Numbered from the stretch's first letter, positions 8,668-18,312 are shown. The stretch is 64,000 nt of DNA from Propionibacteriaceae bacterium (GCA_016717345.1 JADKFR010000004.1:186001-250000), one strand, 5' to 3'. A program made the numbers and translations. Notes: generated by a model not told the origin, from the sequence alone.

Positions 8668-10065
8668 ATGAGGCGATTCAGAAGAGCCGCCGTGGTGATC
8701 GCTGCGGGCATGGCGCTGCTGCTGTCCCTGGTAGGAGCGGTCGTCGGCTCGCCGGTCGCCAGGGCCGCGACCGGTACCGCCGCGGCCGATCTGCGGGTCC
8801 AGGCGCTCTATTTTCAGAAGACCGGAAACACGACCCAGCGGGCCCTGGCGCTGAGTTCCCTGACCGCCGCTTCGGCCTGGCAGGGCCAGCTGTGGACGGA
8901 CTTCATGACCTCGTGGGACACCGCCAACAAGGGGCTGAAGATCTACACGGCCACCCCCGACGGGATCCCGGCGAAGGGGCACGTGTTCGTGGTGCTCGGA
9001 TCGGCGCTGACCTCCTCGGGGCAGGCCACCACCATTGTGGTCCGGCGATTGAAGGTCGCCCTCGCGGCGCTCGCCAAATACCCCACCTCGACCGTCCTGC
9101 TTTCGGGCGGAGCGCCCAAGAGCGGCCGCACCGAAGCCAAGGTGATGCGTGACTGGCTGGTCGCCAAGGGGGTCGATCCGGCGCGCATCCTGCTGGAAAC
9201 CACCTCGTCCAGCACCGTCGGCAACGCCAACAACTCGATGGCGATTCTCGCCAACTCCCCGCAGTACACGGCTTACACCCTGATCTCGGACGCCTCGCAC
9301 ATCCGGCGGGCCACCATCTTGTTCAACGCCGCCAAAGTGAAGATCCAGGAACGGACGGGGAAGGCCTGGACCCTCGCGCCGATCGCCAACGTCGCCTACT
9401 CCGACAGCTCCACCGCCAGCCGCGGCCCGGTGCCGGCGGCCACCCACACCATCATCGCCAGCAACGTGGCCAGCGTCTTCGGGGTGCTGGCCGCCTACAA
9501 CGCGCTGCTCGCCTCTCCGCCGGCCGTGCCGAAGCTGACCTCGATCCAGCTGACCCCACCCACGACCCTGACCTATCAGGTGGGGCAGAGCCTCAACGCC
9601 ACCGGCCTGAAGGTGACAGCGCTGTTCAACGACGGTGCCTACAGCCAGCCGGTGGCCGGCCCGACGATCACCGGCTTCAGCTCCGCCGCGGTCGCCGCCG
9701 TCCCGGTCAAGGTCAGCCTGACCGTCGCCGGGGTGACCAAGACCGCCACCTTCACCTGCCAGATCGTGAAGGCGAGCAGCAAAGTGAGCCTCAGCCTGTC
9801 CACCACCACCATCAAGCGATCCCTCACCCGCGTCGTCGTGAAGGCGACGGTCGCGGCGAGCGCGAGCAAGGTCGTCCCGACCGGCAAGCTCGGTTTCTAC
9901 CTCGATGGGAAGCTGCTGAAGACCGTGACGGCCGACGCGAAGGGGGTGGCGACGTACAAGCTGCCGACGATCGCCAAGGCGGGCAGCCACCAGATCGTCG
10001 TGAAGTACCTGGGCAGCTCGACGGTCAAGGCCTCCAGCCGGACGCTGACGGTGTCGGTGAAGTAG
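8668..10065 (+). CDS. Secreted protein with DUF218 (ElyC/SanA/YdcF) domain and two Ig-like domains
   Basis: A 465-residue exported protein. Residues 1-33 form a Sec signal peptide (RRFRR, a long hydrophobic core, then ARA-ATG). Residues about 100-245 are a DUF218/YdcF-like domain, shown by HVFVVLGSAL, TVLLSGGAPKSGRTEA, ARILLETTSSSTVGNANNS and LISDASHIRRA. Residues about 290-368 resemble a bacterial Ig-like Big_3 module (SIQLTPPTTLTYQVGQSLN), and residues about 370-465 an Ig-like repeat (SKVVPTGKLGFYLDGKLLKT). DUF218 proteins are mostly linked to envelope polymer metabolism; fusion to Ig modules suggests wall or surface attachment. No sortase signal or C-terminal membrane anchor is visible. 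The ATG at 8668 follows GGGAGG; an upstream in-frame GTG at 8653 is less likely. Confidence 0.85.
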   Translation: MRRFRRAAVVIAAGMALLLSLVGAVVGSPVARAATGTAAADLRVQALYFQKTGNTTQRALALSSLTAASAWQGQLWTDFMTSWDTANKGLKIYTATPDGIPAKGHVFVVLGSALTSSGQATTIVVRRLKVALAALAKYPTSTVLLSGGAPKSGRTEAKVMRDWLVAKGVDPARILLETTSSSTVGNANNSMAILANSPQYTAYTLISDASHIRRATILFNAAKVKIQERTGKAWTLAPIANVAYSDSSTASRGPVPAATHTIIASNVASVFGVLAAYNALLASPPAVPKLTSIQLTPPTTLTYQVGQSLNATGLKVTALFNDGAYSQPVAGPTITGFSSAAVAAVPVKVSLTVAGVTKTATFTCQIVKASSKVSLSLSTTTIKRSLTRVVVKATVAASASKVVPTGKLGFYLDGKLLKTVTADAKGVATYKLPTIAKAGSHQIVVKYLGSSTVKASSRTLTVSVK

Positions 10066-10069
10066 CGCT

Positions 10070-10090
10070 CACCCGCAAGGCCGGCGGGTG
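10070..10090 (+). terminator. Hairpin after the DUF218 gene
   Basis: CACCCGC pairs with GCGGGTG around a 7-base loop, five bases after the stop codon. There is no T-tract, which is common for terminator-like hairpins in GC-rich actinomycetes. Confidence 0.45.
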
Positions 10091-10158
10091 CGACCCGCTT
10101 TGCCAACCCCTCGAACTCAGGGGGATGAGGGCCCGACATCAAGGTCGCCGGGGTGCGC

Positions 10159-10656
10159 TCACCACCCGGAACTGCCCGGGACGCCCTTGAACGGCCCGGT
10201 CAGGTTGGAGGTGACCCAGCCGCCGTAGAAGCCGCCCGGCTGCGGCACCACCAGTTCGCCCCCGACGTAGCAGGCGTCCATCAGGCCGGCGTAGAGGGCG
10301 ACATGGTCGGCCAGCACCTCGAAGCCGGGTGACGGCTTCGGGTAGTACCAGCCCGCCTTGGAGGCCGTCCGACCGCCGCCGTGGAGGTCGAGGTAGCGAG
10401 CGGTGCCCTTCCACTCACACCAGGAGGTGCCGGGGACGGGTCGCAGGGATCCCTCGGCGAACGCGGAGCGTGGCAGGTAATAGGTCGGCGGGTGGCTGGT
10501 CTCGAGCACCTGCCAGGACTGGGTGGTGTCGGCTATCAGCGCGCCGCCCAGGATGACCTGGATCGGCTCGTGACAGCGGCGCAGCGCCGGCGGTCGCGGA
10601 TACCGCCACACCGACTCCTGGCCTTCTCCGACGGGATCGACGACAGGACGTGACAT
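10159..10656 (-). CDS. DUF427 domain-containing protein
   Basis: A 165-residue cytoplasmic protein. The DUF427 hallmark segments are present: IADTTQSWQVLETSHPPTYY, RPVPGTSWCEWKGTARY and GWYYPKPSPGFEVLADHVAL. The family is widespread in actinobacteria and has no established biochemical role. It lies on the same strand as the AmmeMemoRadiSam genes but 186 bp beyond amrS, behind a terminator-like hairpin and with its own -10 box, so it is probably a separate transcription unit. No signal peptide or membrane segment is seen. Confidence 0.85.
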   Translation of the reverse strand: MSRPVVDPVGEGQESVWRYPRPPALRRCHEPIQVILGGALIADTTQSWQVLETSHPPTYYLPRSAFAEGSLRPVPGTSWCEWKGTARYLDLHGGGRTASKAGWYYPKPSPGFEVLADHVALYAGLMDACYVGGELVVPQPGGFYGGWVTSNLTGPFKGVPGSSGW

Positions 10657-10662
10657 GTGGCC

Positions 10663-10668
10663 AGGCTA
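10663..10668 (-). promoter_or_regulatory. -10 box for leaderless DUF427 gene
   Basis: TAGCCT on the minus strand is followed by six bases and then the ATG at 10656, with no Shine-Dalgarno sequence. The spacing matches other leaderless candidates in this window. Confidence 0.4.
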
Positions 10669-10809
10669 CGAAGTGGCGCAAGCGCCCCGTCAGACGGCTG
10701 CCGGTCGCGCACCGGTGTCGGACCTGGCGCGGACCAGGTGCGGAACCCGCCTCAGGCCGACCCGCAGCGGCCCCCAGCGCCGTTCCCCACGCGCTTCGCG
10801 TCAGCCGAC

Positions 10810-10831
10810 CCCGCGCACGCCGAAGCGCGGG
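10810..10831 (-). terminator. Hairpin after amrS
   Basis: CCCGCGC pairs perfectly with GCGCGGG around an 8-base loop, 11 bp beyond the amrS stop. It is a likely end point for the amrB-amrA-amrS transcript; there is no T-tract. Confidence 0.45.
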
Positions 10832-10842
10832 CCCAACGAGCC

Positions 10843-11927
<1,085 letters not shown>

Positions 11928-11931
<4 letters not shown>

Positions 11932-12533
11932 CGAATCACCTCCATCGGACGGTCCGCCGGCTCGGTCCAGGCGGTGACGCCGTAGCGGCGGACGGTGACC
12001 TGGGGGCTCCAGAAGGACACCGGCAGCCCCGCCTTCTGTTTCAACCGATTCAGGAACTGCTGCGGGTCGGGCAACTGCTCCCACACCTGGGGCAGGAACG
12101 TGCCGCGGTGACCGTCCCAAGCGAGGATCAGGCCGTCGACGCCGGGCCGAAGCCGGGCCACCAGTTCGGCCTCGGAACCCGCCTCCAACGGTTCGCTGGC
12201 CGACAGCAGGGACACCTCGATTCTGGTTCGCGGTAACTCGGCGGCGCTCAGCGGCGGGAATCGTCGATCGGAGAAGGCGGCGGCCCGGGCGTTGTGGGTG
12301 ACGTCGGCGAGCAGGCTGCGATGGGGCTCCAGCGAGCCGATGCAGCCGCGCAGCCGCCCGTCCAGCGTGAGCGTGACGAAACAAGCGCCCGGGGCGGCGA
12401 GCCAGGGAGCGGACTCATCGACGGCCGGGGCCCGCCCGAGGCGGGCTGCGATCGCCGCCCGGGCCAGGCCCAGCAGGATCGGGCCGGCCGACGGGTCGGT
12501 CAACGGGCCACCGGGATTGGGGTCAGGTCGCAT
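11928..12533 (-). CDS. amrA: AmmeMemoRadiSam system protein A (AMMECR1 family)
   Basis: A 201-residue AMMECR1-domain protein. The family's invariant LRGCIG motif is present (RLRGCIGSLEPHRSLL), followed by AAFSDRRFPPLSAAEL and IEVSLLS, and the PQVW block near the C-terminus. The molecular role is not established. The start at 12533 overlaps the end of amrB by 11 bp and its stop overlaps amrS, so translation of all three genes is coupled. This strict order, Memo then AMMECR1 then radical SAM, is what defines the system. Confidence 0.92.
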
Positions 12534-13338
12534 CGTCGCCCGCCTCGCTGAAGGAGATGGCGGCGTATCCCACGACCCGGTCCCGGTCGCCGGCGGTGTC
12601 ACCGGAGTTCCGGCGGTCCACCAGCGTGGGGCTGAGTTGGTGCTCGCGGGCTGCCACCAACAGCCCGTTGATGCCGCGAGCTCCGCAGGCGCGCCGATCC
12701 GGCAACGGGCCCTCCAGGTCAAGAATGCGCCGCACGGTGTCGACGTCCAGGCTCACCGCGGCCTCATACGGCAGGTAGTGGGACAGGTCGGAACTGATCA
12801 GCAGCAGAGTTTCCGGACCGCCCCAGCAGGCATCGAGGACGGCGGCGACCTGCGGGGGCGTGGCGTCCCCGACGACCAGCGGCACGAGCCTGAACTCGGC
12901 CAGCACGCGCTGCAGGAACGGCAACTGCACCTCCAGGGAGTGCTCTGGTGCGTGCGCCGAGTCCGACTCGATGACCTGCGGCAGCCGGCTCAACGCCTCC
13001 GCCGTGTCGCGGTCGAGCCGCACCGGGCCGAGCGGGGTGTCGAACGCGTCCGCGCCGGACAGGGCGAGCCCGGAGAAGCCGACGTAGTGAGCCGGGCCGA
13101 GCAGCACGACGCGCTGAATCGAGGAGCGCCACGGCTCAAGGTGGACGTAGCCACAGGCGGCTGTGAAGCCCGAGTAGATGTAGCCGGCGTGGGGCACGAT
13201 CAGGGCTTTCGGTCGTGGCGCGGGGGCCCGCATCGCCCCGCGAGCCTGGCTGAGCAGACCGTCCACCTCGTGTTCCAGAGTGGCGGCGCGACCTGGATAG
13301 AAACGACCCGACACCGCGGGCTGACGAACGGTCATCAT
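12523..13338 (-). CDS. amrB: AmmeMemoRadiSam system protein B (MEMO family)
   Basis: A 271-residue MEMO-domain protein related to extradiol dioxygenases. Conserved segments include the N-terminal AVSGRFYPG, the histidine-bearing VPHAGYIYSG and LLGPAHYVGFSG, and CGARGINGLL with the conserved cysteine. These His and Cys residues correspond to the metal site of human MEMO1. I chose the first of two adjacent ATGs (13338), preceded by GAGG; the next ATG (13335) is equally possible. The open frame extends 16 codons further upstream without support. It is the first gene of the amr cassette. Confidence 0.9.
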   Translation of the reverse strand: MMTVRQPAVSGRFYPGRAATLEHEVDGLLSQARGAMRAPAPRPKALIVPHAGYIYSGFTAACGYVHLEPWRSSIQRVVLLGPAHYVGFSGLALSGADAFDTPLGPVRLDRDTAEALSRLPQVIESDSAHAPEHSLEVQLPFLQRVLAEFRLVPLVVGDATPPQVAAVLDACWGGPETLLLISSDLSHYLPYEAAVSLDVDTVRRILDLEGPLPDRRACGARGINGLLVAAREHQLSPTLVDRRNSGDTAGDRDRVVGYAAISFSEAGDDAT

Positions 13339-13436
13339 GGGACATCGCCTCACTGCGACGCTATGCCCGCTGGTGCCCGCCGTCAACGCCCGGTAGGGCT
13401 GTCCGGTGCCGTCGGCAGGGGCGAGCCCGGGTCCGC

Positions 13437-14177
13437 TCAGCCGAAGGTCTGGCCGACGAAGCGTCCGATCCAGTAGGTGACGCCCATCGCGATCAGGCCT
13501 CCTGCGACATTCCGCAGGACGGCGGGCAGGCGCGGGGTTCCGCCCGCTCGGGCGCTGAGGTAGCCGGTCAGCACGAGCGCGGCGGCCACGGCCGCCACCG
13601 TGACAGCGATCTTGATGTCGCTGGGCGCGAGCATGATCGCCAGCAGCGGCAGGATCGAGCCGATCGTGAACGACACTGCCGACGAGGCGGCAGCCAGCCA
13701 GGGGCTGGTGAGTTCGTTGGGGTCGATGCCGAGTTCTGCCTCGGCGTGGGCCGCCAGCGCGTCGTGGGCGTGCAACTGGTTGGCCACTTCGAGGGCCAGT
13801 GCGGGTTGCAGGCCCTTGGCCTCGTACAACCCGGCCAACTCCGCCAGTTCCTCCTCGGGCATCTCGGCGAGTTCGCGGCGTTCCTTGTCCAGCAGCGCCC
13901 GCTCCGTGTCGCGCTGGGCACTGACCGACACGTATTCGCCAACCGCCATCGAGAGGGCGCCGGCGGTGAGCCCGGCGATGCCCGCGGTGAGAATCGGGAA
14001 GGGTTCCAAGGTGGCCCCGGCCACCCCGATCACGATGCCGGCGGTGGAGACGATCCCGTCGTTGGCCCCCAGCACTGCGGCGCGCAGGGCGTTCAGCCGT
14101 CGGGCATGGGATCCCGCCCTGGCCTCGGCTGCCTGATAGCCGCCCGGATCGCCGTTCGCCAGCGACTTGTCTGCCAC
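13437..14177 (-). CDS. VIT1/CCC1 family Fe2+/Mn2+ transporter
   Basis: A 246-residue membrane protein of the VIT1/CCC1 family. The N-terminal AAVLGANDGIVSTAGIVIGVAG and the following GLTAGALSMAVGEYVSVSAQRD are family signatures. A hydrophilic Glu-rich cytoplasmic metal-binding domain (about residues 95-155) precedes three further helices (LPLLAIMLAP, VTVAAVAAALVLTGYLS and NVAGGLIAMGVTYWIG). Such proteins move Fe2+ or Mn2+ out of the cytosol. The start is GTG at 14177, with AGGAG upstream. It is monocistronic, with about 100 bp on either side. Confidence 0.88.
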   Translation of the reverse strand: MADKSLANGDPGGYQAAEARAGSHARRLNALRAAVLGANDGIVSTAGIVIGVAGATLEPFPILTAGIAGLTAGALSMAVGEYVSVSAQRDTERALLDKERRELAEMPEEELAELAGLYEAKGLQPALALEVANQLHAHDALAAHAEAELGIDPNELTSPWLAAASSAVSFTIGSILPLLAIMLAPSDIKIAVTVAAVAAALVLTGYLSARAGGTPRLPAVLRNVAGGLIAMGVTYWIGRFVGQTFG

Positions 14178-14304
14178 GCTCGCACTCCTCTGCTTCGGCC
14201 CTGCCGGTCCGGGGACCGCTTCCGAGCCTAGCCCTCGCCCGGGCGTCCCGAGCCTCGGGGCGTCCCGGCCGCCCCGAGCGCCGGCCCCGAGCGTTTGAGC
14301 CCGC

Positions 14305-15308
14305 TCAGTCGAGCGTCGACTCCCGCAGCGGCAGGCCGGCCAGCCGGTAGCACTCGTCGATGAGTTCCATGCTTACGATCGCGTTGTCCAGATCGGTCGG
14401 GAAGGCCGCCCCCTCGCGCACGGCCGCCACCAGGGCGCGCAACTGGTGGGTGTAGGTCGACGTCGTTCCGTGGTGCTCGACCGACTCGTCGCCGTTCACG
14501 GTGAGGATCACCCGATCGTCCTCACTCACGTTGATGAAGTTCGGCTGGCGGATCGTGCCGCGGGTACCGGTGACCAGGACCGAGTAGCCGTCGGGGCCCT
14601 CCAGGCTCGACTCGAGGTGCGCGACCGCCCCGTTGGGCAGTTCGCACTCGACCGTGGCGGTCGCGTCCACCCGGGGGTCGATGCCGGGGTGCCGGCCGGC
14701 GCGGACGGCCACCGGACGCAGCGTGCCGCCCAGCGCGGCGGCGACGTCGCGCGCGACGTGGAGGTTGTAGCACCCGAGGTCCATCAGCGAGCCGCCGGCC
14801 AGGGCCAGGACCAACGGATGTCGCCCAGATCGGTGCAGTCGAACTTCATGTGGACGTCCAGCCTTGTCACCTCGCCGATCGCGCCGGTGCGCACCAACTC
14901 CAGCACCCGCTGGTGGGCGGGGTGGTAGCGGTGGTGGAAGCCTTCGACGACGACCAACCGGTGAGGGTTGGGCTCGGCGGCGACCAGCCTCGCCTCCGCC
15001 GCGTTGCTCCCGAACGGCTTCTCCGAGAGCACGTGCTTGCCCGCCCTCAGGGCCGCCAGGGTCCAGCGAACATGCTCGCTGTTGGGGGTCGGGTTGTACA
15101 CCAGCTCGACCTCGGGATCGGCCAGGAGTTCGGCGTAACTGCCGTAGGCCCGGGGGATCCCGTGGTCGCCGGCGTAGTCGCGAGCCCGGTCCAGGCTGCG
15201 GGCGGCCACGGCGACGACGGTGGCACCGACGGCACGGGCCGGCTCGATCATGGCGCGGCCGGCGATCCGGGCGGCCCCGAGAATCCCGATGCGCAGCGGT
15301 TGGGTCAT
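14305..15308 (-). CDS. Gfo/Idh/MocA family oxidoreductase, frameshifted
   Basis: Two frames together make one NAD(P)-dependent sugar dehydrogenase-like protein of about 334 residues. The N-terminal part (15308 to about 14809) has the Rossmann motif IGILGAARIAGRAM, the catalytic EKP motif (HVLSEKPFGSN) and HHRYHPA. The C-terminal part (about 14808 to 14305) continues as LALAGGSLMDLGCYNLHVAR and ends LPLRESTLD. They join at about 14808-14810, where the gene reads TGGTCCTGG; one extra C would give the family-typical DIRWSLALAGGSLMDLG. Without it, translation stops at 14784. I infer a single-base deletion. The ATG at 15308 follows AGGA, and an 8-bp tandem repeat lies just upstream. Substrate unknown. 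Confidence 0.8.
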
Positions 15309-15320
15309 GGTGTCCTGTCT

Positions 15321-15368
15321 GGGTCGGTGGGTCGGTGGGTCGGTGGGTCGGTGGGTCGGTGGGTCGGT
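15321..15368. repeat. 8-bp tandem repeat, six copies of GGGTCGGT
   Basis: Six perfect head-to-tail copies lie between the aldo/keto reductase stop and the Gfo/Idh/MocA start, ending just upstream of that gene's ribosome binding site. Pure short repeats like this tend to change copy number by slippage, which would alter the spacing upstream of the gene. Confidence 0.95.
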
Positions 15369-15386
15369 GGGTGCGGGTTCGCAGGC

Positions 15387-16334
15387 TCAGGGGACGCGGT
15401 GGCCCGCGGCCCGCAGCAGGGCGTACCACTCGGGACGGGTCAGCGGCAGGTCGCTGCCCAGAGCCGCCTGCCTGACCCGGGCCGGGTTCGTCGTCCCGAG
15501 CACGACCTGGAACTGGGCCGGGTGGCGGGTGAGCCACGCGGTCGCGATCGCCAGCGGCGGCACCTGGTAGCTGGCCGCCAGGGAGTCGATCAGGGCGTTC
15601 AGCTCGGGGTAGGCGGGTGAGCCGAGGAAGACGCCGCTGCCGTCCCCGATCTGGAACGGCGACCAGGCCTGGATCGTGATGCCGTTGAGCCGGCAGTAGT
15701 CCAACGTCCCGACGTCCCGGCTGACCGACTGGTCAAGGGTGGCGATGTTGGACGCCATGCCGTGGGTCACCAGGGGGGCGTGGGTGAGCGACAGTTGCAG
15801 CTGGTTGACGATCAGGGGCTGGCGCACGGCGGTCTTCAGCAGCGCGATCTGCCCGGGGGTGTGATTCGAGACCCCGAACGCCCGCACCTTGCCTGAGCGC
15901 TCCAGGTCGTCGAAGGCCCGGGCCACCTCGTCGGGCTCCATCAGCGCGTCCGGGCGGTGCAGCAGCAGGATGTCGAGGTAGTCGGTGCGCAGCGCCCGCA
16001 GCGAGCCTTCGACCTGGCTGACGACGTGTTCGTAGGAGAAGTCGTAGTAGGTGTCCTGATAGGTGGGCATCCGGGGCACGATGCCGCACTTGGTCTGGAT
16101 CGTGAACTCCGCGCGCTGGGACGGAGTGAGCCGCAGCGCGTCAGCGAACCTGGCCTCACTGCGGTGCCAGTCGCCCCCGTAGATGTCCGCGTGGTCGAGG
16201 AAGTCGATCCCGGATTCCCGGGCCGCGTTCACCAGGTCGCGGATCTCGGCATCGCTCTTCTCGGCGATCCGCATCAACCCCAGCATGACGACGGGGGCCG
16301 GGAGCGGAACGCCCGGGAGCGTGATGGTCTTCAT
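15387..16334 (-). CDS. Aldo/keto reductase
   Basis: A 315-residue (alpha/beta)8-barrel NADPH-dependent oxidoreductase of the YdhF-like AKR group. The catalytic tetrad is visible: D47 and Y52 in FLDHADIYGG, K82 in IQTKCGI and H126 in ILLLHRPDA. The GVSNH motif (AFGVSNHTPGQIALL) is also present. The natural substrate is unknown. The ATG at 16334 is preceded by CAGGAGA. The next minus-strand gene is the Gfo/Idh/MocA oxidoreductase 78 bp further on, so the two may form a small carbohydrate-oxidation operon, although a tandem repeat separates them. Confidence 0.9.
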   Translation of the reverse strand: MKTITLPGVPLPAPVVMLGLMRIAEKSDAEIRDLVNAARESGIDFLDHADIYGGDWHRSEARFADALRLTPSQRAEFTIQTKCGIVPRMPTYQDTYYDFSYEHVVSQVEGSLRALRTDYLDILLLHRPDALMEPDEVARAFDDLERSGKVRAFGVSNHTPGQIALLKTAVRQPLIVNQLQLSLTHAPLVTHGMASNIATLDQSVSRDVGTLDYCRLNGITIQAWSPFQIGDGSGVFLGSPAYPELNALIDSLAASYQVPPLAIATAWLTRHPAQFQVVLGTTNPARVRQAALGSDLPLTRPEWYALLRAAGHRVP

Positions 16335-16509
16335 GGCGTCTCCTGGCCGGGGTCGTCGTGCTGCCTGTCGGGCCGAGGCGGCCCAGGGAGCCGGGGCGGA
16401 CCGTCCGCCTCCACGAACCCACCCGGCGATGATCGCACAGGCCGGACCCTGGCACCCGGCGACTCCCGGGTCGATACTGGGCGCAACGCACCGTCGGGAG
16501 GCTGACGCG

Positions 16510-16530
16510 ATGAGGAGAACCGGGCGATGA
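16510..16530 (+). other. Six-codon upstream reading frame overlapping the lipoprotein start
   Basis: ATG at 16510 opens MRRTGR and its TGA overlaps the lipoprotein ATG at 16527 as ATGA. GGGAGG sits 10 bases before it. The first codons echo the lipoprotein's own MRRTLW, suggesting a small local duplication. It could be a coupling leader peptide or simply chance. Confidence 0.3.
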
Positions 16531-17162
16531 GAAGGACCCTGTGGGCCGCCCTGTGCGGCGTGGCGCTCCTGGCTTCGGGGTGCGGGTTGCTGCCGAGCCT
16601 GCCGACGCTTCCGTCCCCCTCCGCCGGCGTGACGGCCGGCCAGACGTCCCCGCCGAGCGGATCCGCTCCTTCGGCCAGCTCACGTGCGACGCCGACGCCG
16701 ACGCCGACGTTGGGCGTCGTGCTGAGCGGGGACGGTGTGGCTGGCCACGACTTCGGCACCAAGGTCGGTGACGTGGAACCGGCGTTGCGGGTTCGGCTCG
16801 GGAAGCCGAATCAGGTCATGGAGGACATCGGGTGCCCCCTGAACCCGCTGTGGACCAGAACCCTGCGGTGGCAAGGGCTGATCGTCAACTTCGAGGCCAC
16901 CGGCGCCAAGAAGACCAAGCAGACCACGCTGAGCACGTGGACGCTCCGGCTCTCCGACGGCGTCCCGAAGGGGGTCACGCTGGCAGGCGGCCTGCCGCTG
17001 CACCCGACCTTCGCACAACTGAAAGCGAGCTACCCCGGGGCTCAGCTGACCGAGGAACTGGGGTGGTTCCTGATGGAACCGGTCGACGGCATCGTCTACC
17101 TGGGTGACAACAAGACCAAGCCGTCGGAGATCCTCAGCGCCCCGATCCATTGGTGCGAATGA
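16527..17162 (+). CDS. Putative lipoprotein, function unknown
   Basis: A 211-residue exported protein. The signal peptide MRRTLWAALCGVALLASGC ends in a lipobox (LASGC, Cys19), so the mature protein should be membrane-anchored by a lipid on that cysteine. A Pro/Ser/Thr-rich linker follows (about residues 25-62, with PTPTPTPT), then a compact domain beginning HDFGTKVGDVEPALRVRLGK. Two cysteines flank it (IGCPLNP and HWCE at the end). I do not recognise the domain family. It lies between the AKR gene (opposite strand) and a convergent K+ channel gene. The ATG at 16527 has GAGGAG upstream. Confidence 0.75.
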   Translation: MRRTLWAALCGVALLASGCGLLPSLPTLPSPSAGVTAGQTSPPSGSAPSASSRATPTPTPTLGVVLSGDGVAGHDFGTKVGDVEPALRVRLGKPNQVMEDIGCPLNPLWTRTLRWQGLIVNFEATGAKKTKQTTLSTWTLRLSDGVPKGVTLAGGLPLHPTFAQLKASYPGAQLTEELGWFLMEPVDGIVYLGDNKTKPSEILSAPIHWCE

Positions 17163-17177
17163 TCCATCGGTGCGAAT
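17144..17177. repeat. 17-bp tandem duplication across the lipoprotein stop codon
   Basis: GATCCATTGGTGCGAAT is followed directly by GATCCATCGGTGCGAAT, one mismatch apart. The TGA stop arises at the junction of the two copies, so the duplication may have set the present C-terminus. Confidence 0.85.
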
Positions 17178-17206
17178 GAGCCGGTAAGCCCAGCGGGCCT
17201 CGCCTG

Positions 17207-17224
17207 CCCAGCTTTCAGGCTGGG
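17207..17224. terminator. Hairpin between convergent lipoprotein and K+ channel genes
   Basis: CCCAGC and GCTGGG pair around TTTCAG, 15 bp before the end of the convergent channel gene. It could act for both strands. Confidence 0.4.
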
Positions 17225-17238
17225 ATCAGCTGCAGGAA

Positions 17239-18312
17239 TCAGAGCGCGCTGGACGGATCCGGCTGCCAGGATCGGGACGAGCCCGCGGCCGGGCGGGCCA
17301 GCTTGTCGAGGATGCTGGCGGCTCCGGACACGATGAGATGCTCCCCGGCGGCGACCAGCCGATCGTCGGGGGGATTCGGCTCGTACTCGCCGGGGGCGTG
17401 CAGCATCGTCAGGGTGAAGATTCCCTGGGCGCGGAGTTCACCGATCGTCTTCCCTGCAAGCGCCCCGCCCGCTTCGGCGGCCACCTCCTCCATGCTGAAC
17501 GCGAGGCTGGAACGCGTCAGCGCTTCGTCGATGAACTCGATCACCCCGGGGCGCAGGGTCAGGTTCACGATCCGTCGCCCGGCCATGGTGTAGGGCGAGA
17601 CGGCCCGATCGGCTCCGGCCTGGATCAGCTTCGGGATCACGCTCTGGTCGCCCGCGCGTCCGACGATGAAGAGGTTCGGGTTGAGCGATCGTGCGGTGAG
17701 CGTCACGTAGACGTTGTGGGCGTCGGAGTCGATGGCGCTCACCAGCCCCTTCGCGCGCTCCACTCCCGCCTGGCGCAGCACCTCGTCGGAGGACCCGTCG
17801 CCGTGGATGACCAGGTGGCCGTCCGCTTCGGCACGCTGCAGCGAATCCTCCTTCACGTCGATGACCACGACGAGGTTGCCGTCCTCGAGCAGGTCTCGGG
17901 CGACCATCGAGCCGACGCGGCCGTAACCGCAGACCACGAAGTGCCCCTGCAACTGGTCGATGATCCGGTTCATTCGCTTGATCCTCCTGTTGCCGCTGGC
18001 GACGTCGGCGATGACGTTCTCGGCGACCACCCCAACCGTGCCGAAGACGACTCCGATGGCCGACAACGCCATCAGCATCGTCCAGATCCGCCCGGCCCAA
18101 TCGAGTTCGTGCACCTCGCGGAAGCCGACCGTGGTCATCGTGGTGACCGCCATGTAGAGCCCGTCCAGGAACGACCAGCCCTCCAGAATCATGTAGCCGA
18201 AGGCGCCGATGAGGGCGAGCCCGATCACGGCCACAATCCAGCCGACCAGCGAGCGGCTGGTCGTTGCCGACCGTCGTGGACGGATGAGGCTGCCGCGTCC
18301 GAGGCGCTTCAC
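17239..18312 (-). CDS. Potassium channel with RCK (TrkA-N/TrkA-C) domains
   Basis: A 357-residue two-helix K+ channel subunit. Order: an inner membrane helix (SLVGWIVAVIGLALIGAFGYMIL, residues about 20-43), a pore helix and filter (MAVTTMTTVGFREVHELD), then a second helix (WTMLMALSAIGVVFGTVGVVAENVI). A cytoplasmic RCK_N domain follows, with the nucleotide-binding motif VVCGYGRVGSMVARDLL, and a TrkA_C domain (GGALAGKTIGELRAQG). The filter reads TVGFRE rather than the canonical TVGYGD, a variant seen in other actinobacterial channels. The GTG start at 18312 follows TAGGAT by six bases with no Shine-Dalgarno sequence, so the mRNA is probably leaderless. It is convergent with the lipoprotein gene. 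Confidence 0.88.
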   Translation of the reverse strand: MKRLGRGSLIRPRRSATTSRSLVGWIVAVIGLALIGAFGYMILEGWSFLDGLYMAVTTMTTVGFREVHELDWAGRIWTMLMALSAIGVVFGTVGVVAENVIADVASGNRRIKRMNRIIDQLQGHFVVCGYGRVGSMVARDLLEDGNLVVVIDVKEDSLQRAEADGHLVIHGDGSSDEVLRQAGVERAKGLVSAIDSDAHNVYVTLTARSLNPNLFIVGRAGDQSVIPKLIQAGADRAVSPYTMAGRRIVNLTLRPGVIEFIDEALTRSSLAFSMEEVAAEAGGALAGKTIGELRAQGIFTLTMLHAPGEYEPNPPDDRLVAAGEHLIVSGAASILDKLARPAAGSSRSWQPDPSSAL

